IMG/VR virus record: IMGVR_UViG_3300006810_000091
Span: 1 to 43,909 of that record
Reading direction: 5' to 3' (one strand)
Length of the DNA stretch: 43,909 nt
From: a virus
The translations under genes were made by a program, and so were the position numbers. Positions 26,991-34,253 of the stretch are shown here, in pieces (the stretch's first letter is position 1; each line of letters starts with the position of its first letter). A model generated the notes under the pieces. It was not told the DNA's origin. It ran no database searches and saw only the letters and a list, made by a program, of their open reading frames with translations.

Positions 26991-27667
26991 ACTTTCTTTT
27001 TTAATTGTTTTGCTATATTTTCTGCGTTTTTATCATATACTATTAAGTATATAGGGTCTGATTTTATAACTTTATCTTTTTCTAAAGTTCCTTTACAGCC
27101 GTATATACAATTTTTAATAGTAAAATTTTCTGTAATACTATCTACTATTTTCTGTGTTTCATCATTTACTGATGTAATCTTATCAGAGCATATTATATAA
27201 GCTATTCTTACCTTTTCTTTATTTTTAATAACCTGATATGCAGATACATATTCATTAGTTTCTTTTAGAATATTATCTGTTTGCTCCCATTCTTTTAGAG
27301 TTTCAAAGAAATGCTTTTTAGTTATAGGGTCTAAAGTAGGTAGTATAGAGTATCCTGTAAGATATATAGCGTCTATATCAAAGTCTTTGTTGTACCTGTA
27401 TTCATTACAGCCATCAGGCCTGTAGTATATCTTGTCATAAACAAAGTCTTTTTCTTTATACTTATATTTAACAAATATCTCTCCTTGTAATTCAGAATGC
27501 TTAGAGGGTCTACAGATAAGATATACAGAATGCACGTTACCTCCATGCATCCTGATATATCCTGTATTGTATTCTGTCATTTCAAAATCCCCAAACTCCT
27601 TCCTTATGTTAGCTGGAATAAGCTTAAATAAATACTTTATAAACTTTTGTTTGAATTGTGGATTCAT
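26987..27667 (-). CDS. Unknown protein (226 aa) in recombination operon
   Basis: The protein is mixed alpha/beta with many aromatic residues (YIRMHGGNVHSVYLICRPSK, VKYKYKEKDFVYDKIYYRPD). The last 80 residues (KVRIAYIICSDKITSVND, DPIYLIVYDKN) look like a compact separate domain. It has three Cys, no metal site and no catalytic motif I can name. It overlaps the next gene by four bases and the exonuclease gene by one, so it is firmly within the operon. The function is unknown. Confidence 0.65.
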   Translation of the reverse strand: MNPQFKQKFIKYLFKLIPANIRKEFGDFEMTEYNTGYIRMHGGNVHSVYLICRPSKHSELQGEIFVKYKYKEKDFVYDKIYYRPDGCNEYRYNKDFDIDAIYLTGYSILPTLDPITKKHFFETLKEWEQTDNILKETNEYVSAYQVIKNKEKVRIAYIICSDKITSVNDETQKIVDSITENFTIKNCIYGCKGTLEKDKVIKSDPIYLIVYDKNAENIAKQLKKKV

Positions 27668-28476
27668 TATAATATATTTTCATTCATTATATGTATACTT
27701 CTTTCTGATTTCTTATCTAGATAATCAAATCCTTGACTAGGCCAATAATCATTATCAGTACAGTATTTATAAATTTCTAAATCTCTATTATATAATTCTC
27801 TACCCTTGTCTAGTAAGTCATCACCTATTTGTATAATGTTAATACTAAATGGTGGACTTTTTTCTATTGCTACAATATAGAACTCATGAGCCTTTACAGC
27901 ATCCATGTAGAATGCAGCTTGCTTATAATACTTAAACTTCCTTACAGAGCTTGCAAAGCCGTAATAAGAGCTATCTTGTGTTGTTTTTAGGTCTACTATA
28001 ATATTAGCATCTTTATTGTATACATCAAGCATACCTCTGCACTTAACATCATGCTCTTCGTTTTCCCATACTATAATTTGCTCCTTAAGACCATTAGTTA
28101 GCATAAGCTTAGCATCGTCATCTCTCATTAGCTTTTCTGTCATTTGTTCTATTAAATGATAGTCTTGTTCTGATATAACAGTTTTAAATATATTGTTTTT
28201 TACAAACTCTGCGTAATCCGCTTTTCCTTGCTTAGTTCTTTTATCAAACTTAGGAGATACAGCGTAATGTTTATTGAACTCTTCTGGTTGCAATACATTC
28301 ATGTGTAATGCAGATCCAAATTTCATTGCAGGTGTAGACGGTTGTGGATTATCTAAAGCAAATCTAAAATATTCTGGTGATTTACCAGTAAGGTTGCACA
28401 ACATACTGTTAGATACATATTCAGTATCTTCGTAGTAGTTGTGATGTGATAAGTTGTGATCTTTTATTAATTTCAT
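27667..28476 (-). CDS. RecE-like PD-(D/E)XK exonuclease
   Basis: The 269-residue protein has the RecE/exonuclease VIII C-terminal pattern: SNSMLCNLTGKSPEYFRFAL, a FGSALHMNVLQPEEF motif, then CRGMLDVYNKDANIIVDLKT with the metal-binding D and DxK, and a KYYKQAAFYMD helix with the conserved Q and Y. Such enzymes resect double-stranded DNA 5'-3' to give 3' tails for an annealing protein, here the Rad52-like gene upstream. A start six codons earlier exists but lies in the terminator tail, so ATG at 28476 is preferred. Confidence 0.85.
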   Translation of the reverse strand: MKLIKDHNLSHHNYYEDTEYVSNSMLCNLTGKSPEYFRFALDNPQPSTPAMKFGSALHMNVLQPEEFNKHYAVSPKFDKRTKQGKADYAEFVKNNIFKTVISEQDYHLIEQMTEKLMRDDDAKLMLTNGLKEQIIVWENEEHDVKCRGMLDVYNKDANIIVDLKTTQDSSYYGFASSVRKFKYYKQAAFYMDAVKAHEFYIVAIEKSPPFSINIIQIGDDLLDKGRELYNRDLEIYKYCTDNDYWPSQGFDYLDKKSERSIHIMNENIL

Positions 28477-28498
28477 TTTTTTGTTATAATACATAAAA

Positions 28499-28516
28499 GC
28501 CCTCCCGAAAGAGGGC
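28499..28516 (-). terminator. Rho-independent terminator GCCCTC/GAGGGC
   Basis: On the minus strand a perfect 6-bp stem GCCCTC..GAGGGC with a 6-base loop is followed by TTTTAT. It lies after the 118-residue gene and just before the exonuclease gene, so it would attenuate rather than isolate, or end the upstream unit. Confidence 0.65.
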
Positions 28517-28565
28517 CTCTATGCAATTAAAAACAAACTAAGAAAGTTCTACAAAGTAGTTACTA

Positions 28566-28922
28566 CTAATTTGCTCCCTGTTCTTTCTTAGGCTTGTCTT
28601 CTTTTTTGTAAAACTCTTCAGCACTAATTCCTTCTTTTCTTTTTTCTGCATCATCTAAATGTTGCTTGTCTAGCTCTACCATTCTTTTTAGAATATTTTC
28701 AGCTTCAGGTATGTTCAGACAATACTCATTTAATGCATCTCTAAATCCATTTAAATCATAAACTTCAGCTCCATTATAATCTTTGTGTGCCCAAGTTAAT
28801 AACGCAACCTCATGAGAATGCAATGCTTCTGATAGGGCTTGTAATGTTTTATTTACATCTTCATCTACTTTGTACTTTGATCCCATAATGTTTACTTCTA
28901 CTTTTTTACTTTTCTTTGCCAT
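28566..28922 (-). CDS. Unknown acidic helical protein (118 aa)
   Basis: The N terminus is very basic (MAKKSKKVEVNIMGSKYKVD), then a helical body (VNKTLQALSEALHSHEVALL, FRDALNEYCLNIPEAENILK) and a Lys/Glu-rich disordered tail. There is no catalytic motif. It overlaps the DnaA-domain gene by 17 bases upstream and is followed by a terminator. A DNA-metabolism accessory role is guessed from location only. Confidence 0.65.
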   Translation of the reverse strand: MAKKSKKVEVNIMGSKYKVDEDVNKTLQALSEALHSHEVALLTWAHKDYNGAEVYDLNGFRDALNEYCLNIPEAENILKRMVELDKQHLDDAEKRKEGISAEEFYKKEDKPKKEQGAN

Positions 28923-29346
28923 ATAATGCTTTTTCTAAGTTATTAATTTTTTGTTTTAATTTTTCTTGATTTCCTAATAGTATGTCTACTAGTTTTGTTT
29001 CTCTCTCATACTTTGTGATATTTATATCATAAGTAGAATGTAGTTGTATTTTAAATTTCTCATAAGACTGTACAGCGTGGCTGTATAAGACTTTTATGTG
29101 AGGGTATACTACTAAGAAATTTTCTATAGCTTTGTTATAATGTATTACAGTTGCATGATCTTTATTAATACAGTTTCCTGCCTGCTTGAGCGTTAGCCCG
29201 ACTCTGTTTCTTAATACATGCGCAATAACCATTCTTCTTTCTACTATATTTCTTTTTCTGCTTCTAGATTTCAATACATCTAGTGATATATCAACTCTTT
29301 CACAATAGTCTGTAATAAAGTTGTTCAAAATTGTTGTATTTGTCAT
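28906..29346 (-). CDS. Free-standing DnaA domain IV-like DNA-binding protein
   Basis: Residues about 22-76 read VLKSRSRKRNIVERRMVIAH, VLRNRVGLTLKQAGNCIN and KDHATVIHYNKAIE. This matches DnaA domain IV: the basic RxRxxxxxRxxA helix, the helix-turn-helix GxxxxxxGxxxxxDHxTVxHxxKxI and the DHATV signature that contacts DnaA boxes. No AAA+ ATPase domain is present. The remaining 70 residues end in a coiled coil. Phage proteins of this kind may direct replication initiation or mimic and compete with host DnaA. It overlaps the RusA gene by four bases. The domain call is firm; its action is inferred. Confidence 0.8.
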   Translation of the reverse strand: MTNTTILNNFITDYCERVDISLDVLKSRSRKRNIVERRMVIAHVLRNRVGLTLKQAGNCINKDHATVIHYNKAIENFLVVYPHIKVLYSHAVQSYEKFKIQLHSTYDINITKYERETKLVDILLGNQEKLKQKINNLEKALYGKEK

Positions 29347-29708
29347 AATACTTTTATTATTACTCCTGAATCTTCTTTGTTGTATTTGTATTCTCCAAAA
29401 CTAGGGATAATACAATCACAGTTGTCATCTTGAATATAATCATATTTTACCATTAAGTCTTGAACTGTTTGACAAGGATTTATATAGTCAAATTTTCTTC
29501 TACTATTTCTTATAAATGTAAATTCTATTTTATATGGTATCTCCTTGCCTTTCACTAGTTCTTCAAATTTGTTTTTATTATTAACCCAATCCTCTTTTGT
29601 GTTTTTTATGTAATTCATAACTGTTTTAGAGTGGATTAAATACTTTCCCGTCCATCGTTTTCCGTTCTTACTAGATGGGACGTTTCCTGCTATAAATATC
29701 TCTGCCAT
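29343..29708 (-). CDS. rusA: RusA-like Holliday junction resolvase
   Basis: The 121 residues contain the RusA pattern: an N-terminal GNVPSSKNGKRW, a central EFTFIRNSRRKFDYINPCQT and VQDLMVKYDYIQDDNCDCII. The Asp of KFDYIN and the DD pair of QDDN correspond to the catalytic acidic residues of this Mg-dependent endonuclease. It would cut branched recombination intermediates made by the neighbouring exonuclease and annealing protein. A TATCTTTG promoter box lies five bases before the ATG, so its message may be almost leaderless. Confidence 0.8.
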   Translation of the reverse strand: MAEIFIAGNVPSSKNGKRWTGKYLIHSKTVMNYIKNTKEDWVNNKNKFEELVKGKEIPYKIEFTFIRNSRRKFDYINPCQTVQDLMVKYDYIQDDNCDCIIPSFGEYKYNKEDSGVIIKVL

Positions 29709-29841
29709 AATGCAAAGATAATAATAAATTTGAGAGTTTCACCATTGGAGTTTTGGCGCACTTAAATCTTAAAAGTTTAACCTGTCTAGCAGGACACTTA
29801 CCTGATCCTAGGGATCTGTTATCTCTCTCATTTACATATCT
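29709..29841 (-). other. 133-base structured intergenic segment with promoter
   Basis: Read on the minus strand, the segment between the SSB-like and RusA genes has an outer GAGAG/CTCTC pairing. Inside are two hairpins, GATCC-CTA-GGATC and CCTG-CTAGA-CAGG. It ends with the TATCTTTG box. I see no reading frame of useful size. It may be a leader, an attenuator or a small RNA. Confidence 0.4.
29713..29720 (-). promoter_or_regulatory. Putative -7 box TATCTTTG, leaderless
   Basis: On the minus strand TATCTTTG is followed after four bases by the RusA ATG. It matches the host-type TAnnTTTG box. A start site this close would give a leaderless or near-leaderless message. Confidence 0.5.
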
Positions 29842-30420
29842 TTAGAAAGGCATGTCATCATCTGATGCGGCAGCATTCATAGAGCTATTTGCATTTGACC
29901 AATCAGAATGTTGCTTACTAAAATCAGCCATTTGATCATCAGTTAGAGTCTGGTTCATGTCATTATTATATGTACATTTACCTCCTGACTTAGCAGACCA
30001 TCTATACTTAGTAGCAGTTCTAATTACAGGCTCTTGATTATCTCTGTTTTTACTAATGTATTCTTCTGATATAAACGTAACCATTAAGCTATTACCTATA
30101 GCTTCATTCATAGCTTTACTGTCATCACTGAAGTCTTGTACTCCTGAATTTACAAGAAAGTCTTTAATTTGCTTACTTTTCCATTCTTGTGTTGATTGTT
30201 TATCAGTTTCTTTTACCACCCAAAATCTACATCTACCAACCTTACCGTTACTTGTCACGGCATATTGTATAAATGGAGACCCTTTGTAGTCTTCTAATTG
30301 TTCCGATGTAGTTAATCCTGTTATTTTACATTCGTGTGCTCCAGGTGTAATGTATTCTACTTTTTCACCTACAGCTCTTTTTGTTGTTGTTGCGTTTAAA
30401 TTAAACGGTAATGCACTCAT
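29842..30420 (-). CDS. SSB-like single-stranded DNA-binding protein
   Basis: The 192 residues end in SDDDMPF, the acidic tip typical of bacterial SSB (DDDIPF), which recruits repair and replication partners. The body is a beta-rich N-terminal domain (EYITPGAHECKITGLTTSEQ, FIQYAVTSNGKVGRCRFWVV) and a polar Asn/Ser-rich linker. It lacks a clear classical SSB signature, so it is probably a phage-type analogue. Its start is adjacent to the stop of the Rad52-like gene, consistent with joint action on single-stranded tails. Confidence 0.7.
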   Translation of the reverse strand: MSALPFNLNATTTKRAVGEKVEYITPGAHECKITGLTTSEQLEDYKGSPFIQYAVTSNGKVGRCRFWVVKETDKQSTQEWKSKQIKDFLVNSGVQDFSDDSKAMNEAIGNSLMVTFISEEYISKNRDNQEPVIRTATKYRWSAKSGGKCTYNNDMNQTLTDDQMADFSKQHSDWSNANSSMNAAASDDDMPF

Positions 30421-30881
30421 TATTTATTGTTTTTAATTTTCCAGTTAATATACTTAGTTAATGTATCTCCATCAAAGATAATCTTATCTTTCTCTGGAGC
30501 ATATGGATAGTCTTTACCCTTCCATTGTTTTGTAGTTAAAGTTTGTATTGGTAATCTATATAAGAATCTACCTATACCCCATGATACACATGCACGTTTA
30601 AATGCATCTGACACATGACCCTTATCTTTTTCTACCTTAGACTCTGATCCTGTGTCTGATTTCCACACCCAGTTATCACCTGTTAATATACCTATTTTAC
30701 AAAACAATAAATTGTTTTCTTCATAGAACATACTCTGCCATTTATCTGGACCTACTACCTCATCTAATAAGTCTTGACAATCTCTAGCATCTATATACGC
30801 AACACAAGTTGTTTTTCCAAACTTAGTAGATTGCACGCGCCACTTGAATGGCAGTTCTTTACTTAAATCTTTTAAATTCAT
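30420..30881 (-). CDS. Rad52-type single-strand annealing protein
   Basis: The 153 residues match the Rad52/Rad22 phage recombinase pattern: WRVQSTKFGKTTCVAYIDAR, DCQDLLDEVVGPDKWQ, WVWKSDTGSESKVEKDKGHV and SDAFKRACVSWGIGRFLYRL. The K-x-x-SDAFKRAxxxxGIGRxLY helix is the most diagnostic. It would anneal complementary strands exposed by the RecE-like exonuclease. It overlaps the HU-like gene by four bases upstream and the SSB-like gene by one base downstream, forming a tight recombination module. Confidence 0.85.
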   Translation of the reverse strand: MNLKDLSKELPFKWRVQSTKFGKTTCVAYIDARDCQDLLDEVVGPDKWQSMFYEENNLLFCKIGILTGDNWVWKSDTGSESKVEKDKGHVSDAFKRACVSWGIGRFLYRLPIQTLTTKQWKGKDYPYAPEKDKIIFDGDTLTKYINWKIKNNK

Positions 30882-31117
30882 TTTTTTTCTTTTTCTAATT
30901 TATCTTTTCTCATTTTGTTTGCAGCAGACGCAGCTACTACAAATTTTACAAATCTTCTTATCATGACAGGCCTACCTCTTAATATTAAAGTTACTGCTAT
31001 TTCTTTAAATGTTAACAGTAACACCTGTCTGACAAGTTTTTTATCAATACCTAAGTCATGTGCTATCTCTGAAACTATAGCTCGTATTGTAGTTTTCTCT
31101 TTATTTTTACCACTCAT
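30878..31117 (-). CDS. HU/IHF-like DNA-binding protein
   Basis: The 79 residues resemble a short HU-family chain: IRAIVSEIAHDLGIDKKLVR, a hydrophobic helix TFKEIAVTLI, then GRPVMIRRFVKFVVA in place of the GxxVxIxGFGxF strand, and a basic KMRKDKLEKEKK tail. Canonical HU has about 90 residues. It would bend or compact DNA during replication or recombination. A TATATTTG box lies seven bases upstream of its start, marking the head of the HU-Rad52-SSB unit. The family call is likely, not certain. Confidence 0.65.
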   Translation of the reverse strand: MSGKNKEKTTIRAIVSEIAHDLGIDKKLVRQVLLLTFKEIAVTLILRGRPVMIRRFVKFVVAASAANKMRKDKLEKEKK

Positions 31118-31124
31118 ATGCTGG

Positions 31125-31132
31125 CAAATATA
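31125..31132 (-). promoter_or_regulatory. Putative -7 box TATATTTG, near-leaderless
   Basis: On the minus strand TATATTTG ends seven bases before the ATG of the HU-like gene, within the gap after the small membrane protein gene. It matches TAnnTTTG, and the spacing again suggests a very short leader. Confidence 0.5.
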
Positions 31133-31137
31133 AGTAT

Positions 31138-31299
31138 TTAATCGTTATCTCCAAACAATTGAACAGCTAAATACATTGGAAGTACAATAATACCTGCTAC
31201 AATCAATGAAAATAATACAGGACCTACAACAAAAACTGCTGCCGCAATAAGCGTTACAGCTATCATTGGGTATTTACCTATAAAGTTATATTTTTTCAT
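31138..31299 (-). CDS. Small two-helix membrane protein (53 aa)
   Basis: The frame encodes MKKYNFIGKYPMIAVTLIAA, then AVFVVGPVLFSLIVAGIIVL and a PMYLAVQLFGDND end. It is almost wholly hydrophobic with two adjacent membrane helices and an acidic tail. Its ATG overlaps the end of the helicase gene by 14 bases, and it fills the gap before the HU promoter. It could be a membrane anchor, a superinfection-exclusion peptide or a small toxin; nothing in the sequence decides. Confidence 0.6.
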   Translation of the reverse strand: MKKYNFIGKYPMIAVTLIAAAVFVVGPVLFSLIVAGIIVLPMYLAVQLFGDND

Positions 31300-32575
31300 A
31301 ATCTGTAAATTTAGTTATTTCACTTTTAAAAGTTAAAGTTACTTCACCAACACCTATATTCCTACCCTTAGCAAATATGATGTTAGCAGTTCCTTGACTT
31401 TTTTCTCCACTATCGTTAAATTCTATACCATAATACTCAGGACGATATATAAGCATTACTACATCAGCAGCTTGCTCTATTTCGCCTGATTCTCTAAGAT
31501 CAGATAATGTTGGCTTACTATTGTTTCTCATACCAACACCTCTGTTTAATTGACTTAAAGCTATTATAGTGATATTTAACTCTTTAGCTAGATTTTTAAG
31601 AGTTCTAGCTACTTGACTAACTTCTTGCTCTCTAGTTCCAGATTTACTTTTACAACTAACTAACTGTAAGTAATCTATCATAACAAGCTTAACATCTTTA
31701 TTTTTTACATATTCTTTAATCCTATGCACTAAATAATTTAATGATGTTATATTACCTTCGTCAATATGTAATGGAGTTTCTTGTATAGCATAAATTGACT
31801 CATGTATTTTCTTAAGCTCATCATCGTTTAGCGTTCCATTGGTAATATATCTATTACTAATACCAGAATCCATAGATGCAAGCCTTCTAAGCAATTGTAA
31901 TGCACTCATTTCGTAAGAAAACACAACAGTAGGAGTATTAGTGTATAAAGCAGCGTTATAAGCTAAGGCAAGCGCAAAACTAGTCTTACCCATTGACGAT
32001 GCGCCACCTACAATAATTAAATCTGTTTCTTGCCAACCACCAGTAAACCTGTCTATAGCTTGAAATCCAGAAGCAATTCCTAGCAAACCATCACTATTCA
32101 TTCTTACTTGTATGTCATCTAGGAAATCTTTGATCTGAGAATTTATATCTCCTAAGACCTCTGGCTTACCTATTTGTAGCTTTGACATTTCTGTAGTTAA
32201 ATTACCAACTATAAGCTCTAATTCATCTCTGTTGCTTAGTTGATTATGTACATCATGCACTATACCAGTAAGTGTGCGTTTTTGAAACTCTTCTGTTAGC
32301 ACGCCTACACATGTTATTACTTCCATAAAATCAAAGGCTCTATCAGTCATCTGTGATAATCCTAGCACAACCTTATCTCCTTTAATTAGTTTAGATACTG
32401 TTAGTATATCTATAGTTTTACTTTTACTGTGCAGTTCTATGATAGCGTGGTATGTAGATTTATTAAAATCATACTCAAACAAATCTTCGTGCAATAGCAT
32501 ACTGTATTTATCTATTAATTCTGGCTTTACTATAAGCTTGCCCAGTAATGTTTCTTCTATTTCATTGTTATCCAT
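31286..32575 (-). CDS. dnaB: DnaB-type replicative helicase
   Basis: The 429 residues have the DnaB layout: an N-terminal helical domain (ETLLGKLIVKPELID), a linker, then the RecA-fold ATPase with Walker A GGASSMGKTS at 190-199, Walker B KLVMIDYLQL ending near 305, ALSQLNRGVGMR and SDLRESGEIEQAADVVMLIY with the arginine-finger and sensor region. It would unwind the phage DNA 5'-3' ahead of the fork. Length is slightly below the usual 450-470. No separate primase or polymerase is visible. A host-type promoter box lies 20 bases upstream. Confidence 0.93.
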   Translation of the reverse strand: MDNNEIEETLLGKLIVKPELIDKYSMLLHEDLFEYDFNKSTYHAIIELHSKSKTIDILTVSKLIKGDKVVLGLSQMTDRAFDFMEVITCVGVLTEEFQKRTLTGIVHDVHNQLSNRDELELIVGNLTTEMSKLQIGKPEVLGDINSQIKDFLDDIQVRMNSDGLLGIASGFQAIDRFTGGWQETDLIIVGGASSMGKTSFALALAYNAALYTNTPTVVFSYEMSALQLLRRLASMDSGISNRYITNGTLNDDELKKIHESIYAIQETPLHIDEGNITSLNYLVHRIKEYVKNKDVKLVMIDYLQLVSCKSKSGTREQEVSQVARTLKNLAKELNITIIALSQLNRGVGMRNNSKPTLSDLRESGEIEQAADVVMLIYRPEYYGIEFNDSGEKSQGTANIIFAKGRNIGVGEVTLTFKSEITKFTDYEKI

Positions 32576-32594
32576 AATTTTAAATTTTAGCTAA

Positions 32595-32602
32595 CAAATA
32601 TA
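32595..32602 (-). promoter_or_regulatory. Putative -7 box TATATTTG before the helicase gene
   Basis: On the minus strand TATATTTG ends 19 bases before the helicase ATG, in the 30-base gap following the zinc-ribbon gene. It fits the TAnnTTTG host consensus and would start the replication unit. Confidence 0.5.
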
Positions 32603-32605
32603 TCA

Positions 32606-32860
32606 TTATTCGCCATACTTACGCTTAGCATCAGCTTTTTCTTCAAGATAATTTTCTTCCATTCTTGCATCGTATTCATATTTTTCTTCTAGATCTTCAG
32701 TCCAATTTCCACATTCATTACATATATATCCTGTTGTATCTGTATGCTCCTTACAGGATGGGCATATATCTGAATCAGAATACATTTCTACACTACAACA
32801 GTCTGATATCCAACTATCTTCAAAGCTGCTTCCACAGCAAGTAGTAACTTCATCACTCAT
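32606..32860 (-). CDS. Small zinc-ribbon-like protein (84 aa)
   Basis: Starting at ATG 32860 (MSDEVTTCCGSSFEDSWISD) the protein carries several Cys pairs: CC at 8-9, a CC in SDCCSVEMYS, CPSC, and CNEC. It ends in an acidic helix (EEKYEYDARMEENYLEEKAD). Two C-x2-C knuckles suggest one or two bound zinc ions. A longer frame begins with GTG upstream but would overlap the preceding gene more, so the ATG is chosen. Its start overlaps the stop of the upstream gene by eight bases. The function is unknown. Confidence 0.6.
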   Translation of the reverse strand: MSDEVTTCCGSSFEDSWISDCCSVEMYSDSDICPSCKEHTDTTGYICNECGNWTEDLEEKYEYDARMEENYLEEKADAKRKYGE

Positions 32861-33143
32861 AATTATTATCTTTTTTAAATTCTTGAATAGCAATTTCTTT
32901 AGACGCACATATAGAATCCATTAAAGCATCATATATATTTTCAATAGTTTCATCATTTGATTCATGCATAGAGTTGTCTATTTCTTTTTCATAAAGTTTT
33001 GCAACTTTAAGTAATTTATTAAATTTTTGCTTAACCTGATGAGAATGAGACCACTGCATAGTATGCAGCTGCTCACTCAAACATTTCACCAAGGCTAATG
33101 TAAAATTAATATCTAAATTAATCTTAGCATCTTCTAACTTCAT
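32853..33143 (-). CDS. Helical unknown protein (96 aa)
   Basis: ATG at 33143 (MKLEDAKINLDINFTLALVK) forms an ATGA overlap with the upstream stop and is preferred over an ATG seven codons earlier. The protein is all helical with HTMQWSHSHQVKQKFNKLLK and an acidic C terminus. There are no metal or catalytic motifs. It belongs to a chain of short overlapping cistrons. No family is recognised. Confidence 0.6.
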   Translation of the reverse strand: MKLEDAKINLDINFTLALVKCLSEQLHTMQWSHSHQVKQKFNKLLKVAKLYEKEIDNSMHESNDETIENIYDALMDSICASKEIAIQEFKKDNNYE

Positions 33144-33337
33144 GATGGATTGTTGCTTAACCATTCTAAAGCATGTTCAACAGCTCCATCTTTTTCTTTG
33201 CTAGGAGCTTTGTCTACTATAACATTCATTAAATCTAAGATAACTCTTTTAGCGTCTCTTGTTACACTATTATTAATGCATTTCATTTGAGAATTGTATA
33301 ATTCTTCAAAATATTGATTGTGTAGTTCGTCTATCAT
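33140..33337 (-). CDS. Small helical unknown protein (65 aa)
   Basis: The protein MIDELHNQYFEELYNSQMKC and onward is acidic and helical, ending ALEWLSNNPS. Its ATG overlaps the stop of the upstream 85-residue gene by one base and its TGA overlaps the next start. That junction pattern on both sides supports it as a real coupled cistron. The function is unknown. Confidence 0.6.
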   Translation of the reverse strand: MIDELHNQYFEELYNSQMKCINNSVTRDAKRVILDLMNVIVDKAPSKEKDGAVEHALEWLSNNPS

Positions 33338-33594
33338 TATATTACTGGTATTATTTTTAATTTTTCAAATGTAGTGGATATAGCCCCACCATCATTACCT
33401 TCATCATCCATCATTGGCACTAACCAATATTTATTATCTAATTGAATAGCTATTGGCCTTTTATACCAGCCACAGTCTTCCATTTCTGCTCTATTCATAT
33501 ATTCAACATTTGTTATTTTCTTTCCAACTAAATGTTTAGCAGTTTTTTCTGTCCAGTATTGTTCTACTGGTTTTCCTTCAATTTTGTATTCCAT
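33337..33594 (-). CDS. Small beta-rich phage protein (85 aa)
   Basis: The protein contains TAKHLVGKKITNVEYMNRAE, a DCGWYKRPIAIQLDNKYWLV strand pair and an acidic MMDDEGNDGGA loop, ending FEKLKIIPVI. The compact all-beta pattern with W and Y residues is typical of small conserved phage and plasmid proteins of unknown function. It lies just downstream of the broken reading frame and upstream of the coupled 65-residue gene. Confidence 0.6.
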   Translation of the reverse strand: MEYKIEGKPVEQYWTEKTAKHLVGKKITNVEYMNRAEMEDCGWYKRPIAIQLDNKYWLVPMMDDEGNDGGAISTTFEKLKIIPVI

Positions 33595-33606
33595 AATTCA
33601 TTTATT

Positions 33607-33834
33607 TTATATTACCCAACATCCAGTGTCGGTTTCTTTTAAAATGTAGAAATCTTGTAGACCCTGAGCTCCCATTTCTAGGAATTGTACCCCATTTACT
33701 ACTATATTATCAATGTTTAATTCGTTTAAATCTACATCACCTTCAAGTAAATAGTCCATAAGCTCATCATAATACTCTCTATCTATTGTTACGCATCAAC
33801 TATCCATAAGTCGCATTAAATTAAATTCTTTCAT
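33607..33834 (-). pseudogene. Reading frame interrupted by one in-frame TGA
   Basis: From ATG 33834 the frame reads MKEFNLMRLMDS, then TGA at 33796-33798, then continues openly for 62 codons (CVTIDREYYDELMDYLLEGD and a GAQGLQDFYILKETDTGCWV end) to TAA. Spacing to both neighbours fits a normal 75-codon gene with the usual A-rich leader. A single TGG-to-TGA change (Trp13) would explain it. A sequencing error, a recent nonsense mutation or readthrough are possible. TGA is used as a normal stop elsewhere here, so reassignment is unlikely. Confidence 0.55.
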
Positions 33835-33846
33835 AATTTTATTATT

Positions 33847-34191
33847 TTAAGATGCTGCCCATCCAGTAAAGTAAAAAGCTTTGATACCTTTTTTACCTTT
33901 ATAGCCATTTCTTTCTTTTAGTCTTTTTAAAACTGCTCCTGTTATTTCTACACAAATACAATCTCCCCATTTATCTGCAAATTCAAGCATATTATCTTCC
34001 CACTTACTAAAAGCTTTAGTTCCGTACCTAGGGTTATCATCACGCATTTTAAAGCCTGATGTTGTTGATATTGTACCATTGTAACTATCATGACCATAAT
34101 CATGTAATGCGTCTTCTACTAAGCTATTATAAGCTTCTGACGCGTTTTTGTATCTACCTACTGCTAGATCTCCGAAATTTGTTGCTCCCAT
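33847..34191 (-). CDS. Unknown protein (114 aa), first gene after a motif/terminator block
   Basis: The protein starts MGATNFGDLAVGRYKNASEA with a YNSLVEDALHDYGHDSYNGT segment and a KWGDCICVEITGAVLKRLKE strand-helix, ending KAFYFTGWAAS. It is small and soluble, with two Cys. It is the first gene downstream of the UAAC hairpin and TTTTACTATT copy at 34217-34242, so it probably heads a transcription unit. I recognise no family. Confidence 0.6.
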   Translation of the reverse strand: MGATNFGDLAVGRYKNASEAYNSLVEDALHDYGHDSYNGTISTTSGFKMRDDNPRYGTKAFSKWEDNMLEFADKWGDCICVEITGAVLKRLKERNGYKGKKGIKAFYFTGWAAS

Positions 34192-34216
34192 AATTTTATT
34201 ATTTTAATTAATTAAT

Positions 34217-34226
34217 AATAGTAAAA
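34217..34226 (-). promoter_or_regulatory. TTTTACTATT motif copy (exact)
   Basis: On the minus strand TTTTACTATT directly follows the GGGGGC-TAAC-GCCCCC hairpin and ends 25 bases before the ATG at 34191. It is the leftmost exact copy of the repeated intergenic motif. Confidence 0.6.
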
Positions 34227-34242
34227 GGGGGCGTTAGCCCCC
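34227..34242 (-). terminator. GC hairpin with UAAC loop
   Basis: On the minus strand GGGGGC-TAAC-GCCCCC (6 bp, tetraloop) runs straight into TTTTACTATT. It lies 11 bases after the DUF932 stop, a good rho-independent terminator. UAAC belongs to the stable UMAC tetraloops. Confidence 0.75.
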
Positions 34243-34253
34243 TCTCATGTTGT

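Noticed and set aside
33796-33798. TGA recoded as an amino acid throughout the genome
   Set aside because: TGA ends several well-supported genes here (for example at 18367, 25033, 33140 and 36905), so the standard code is in use.
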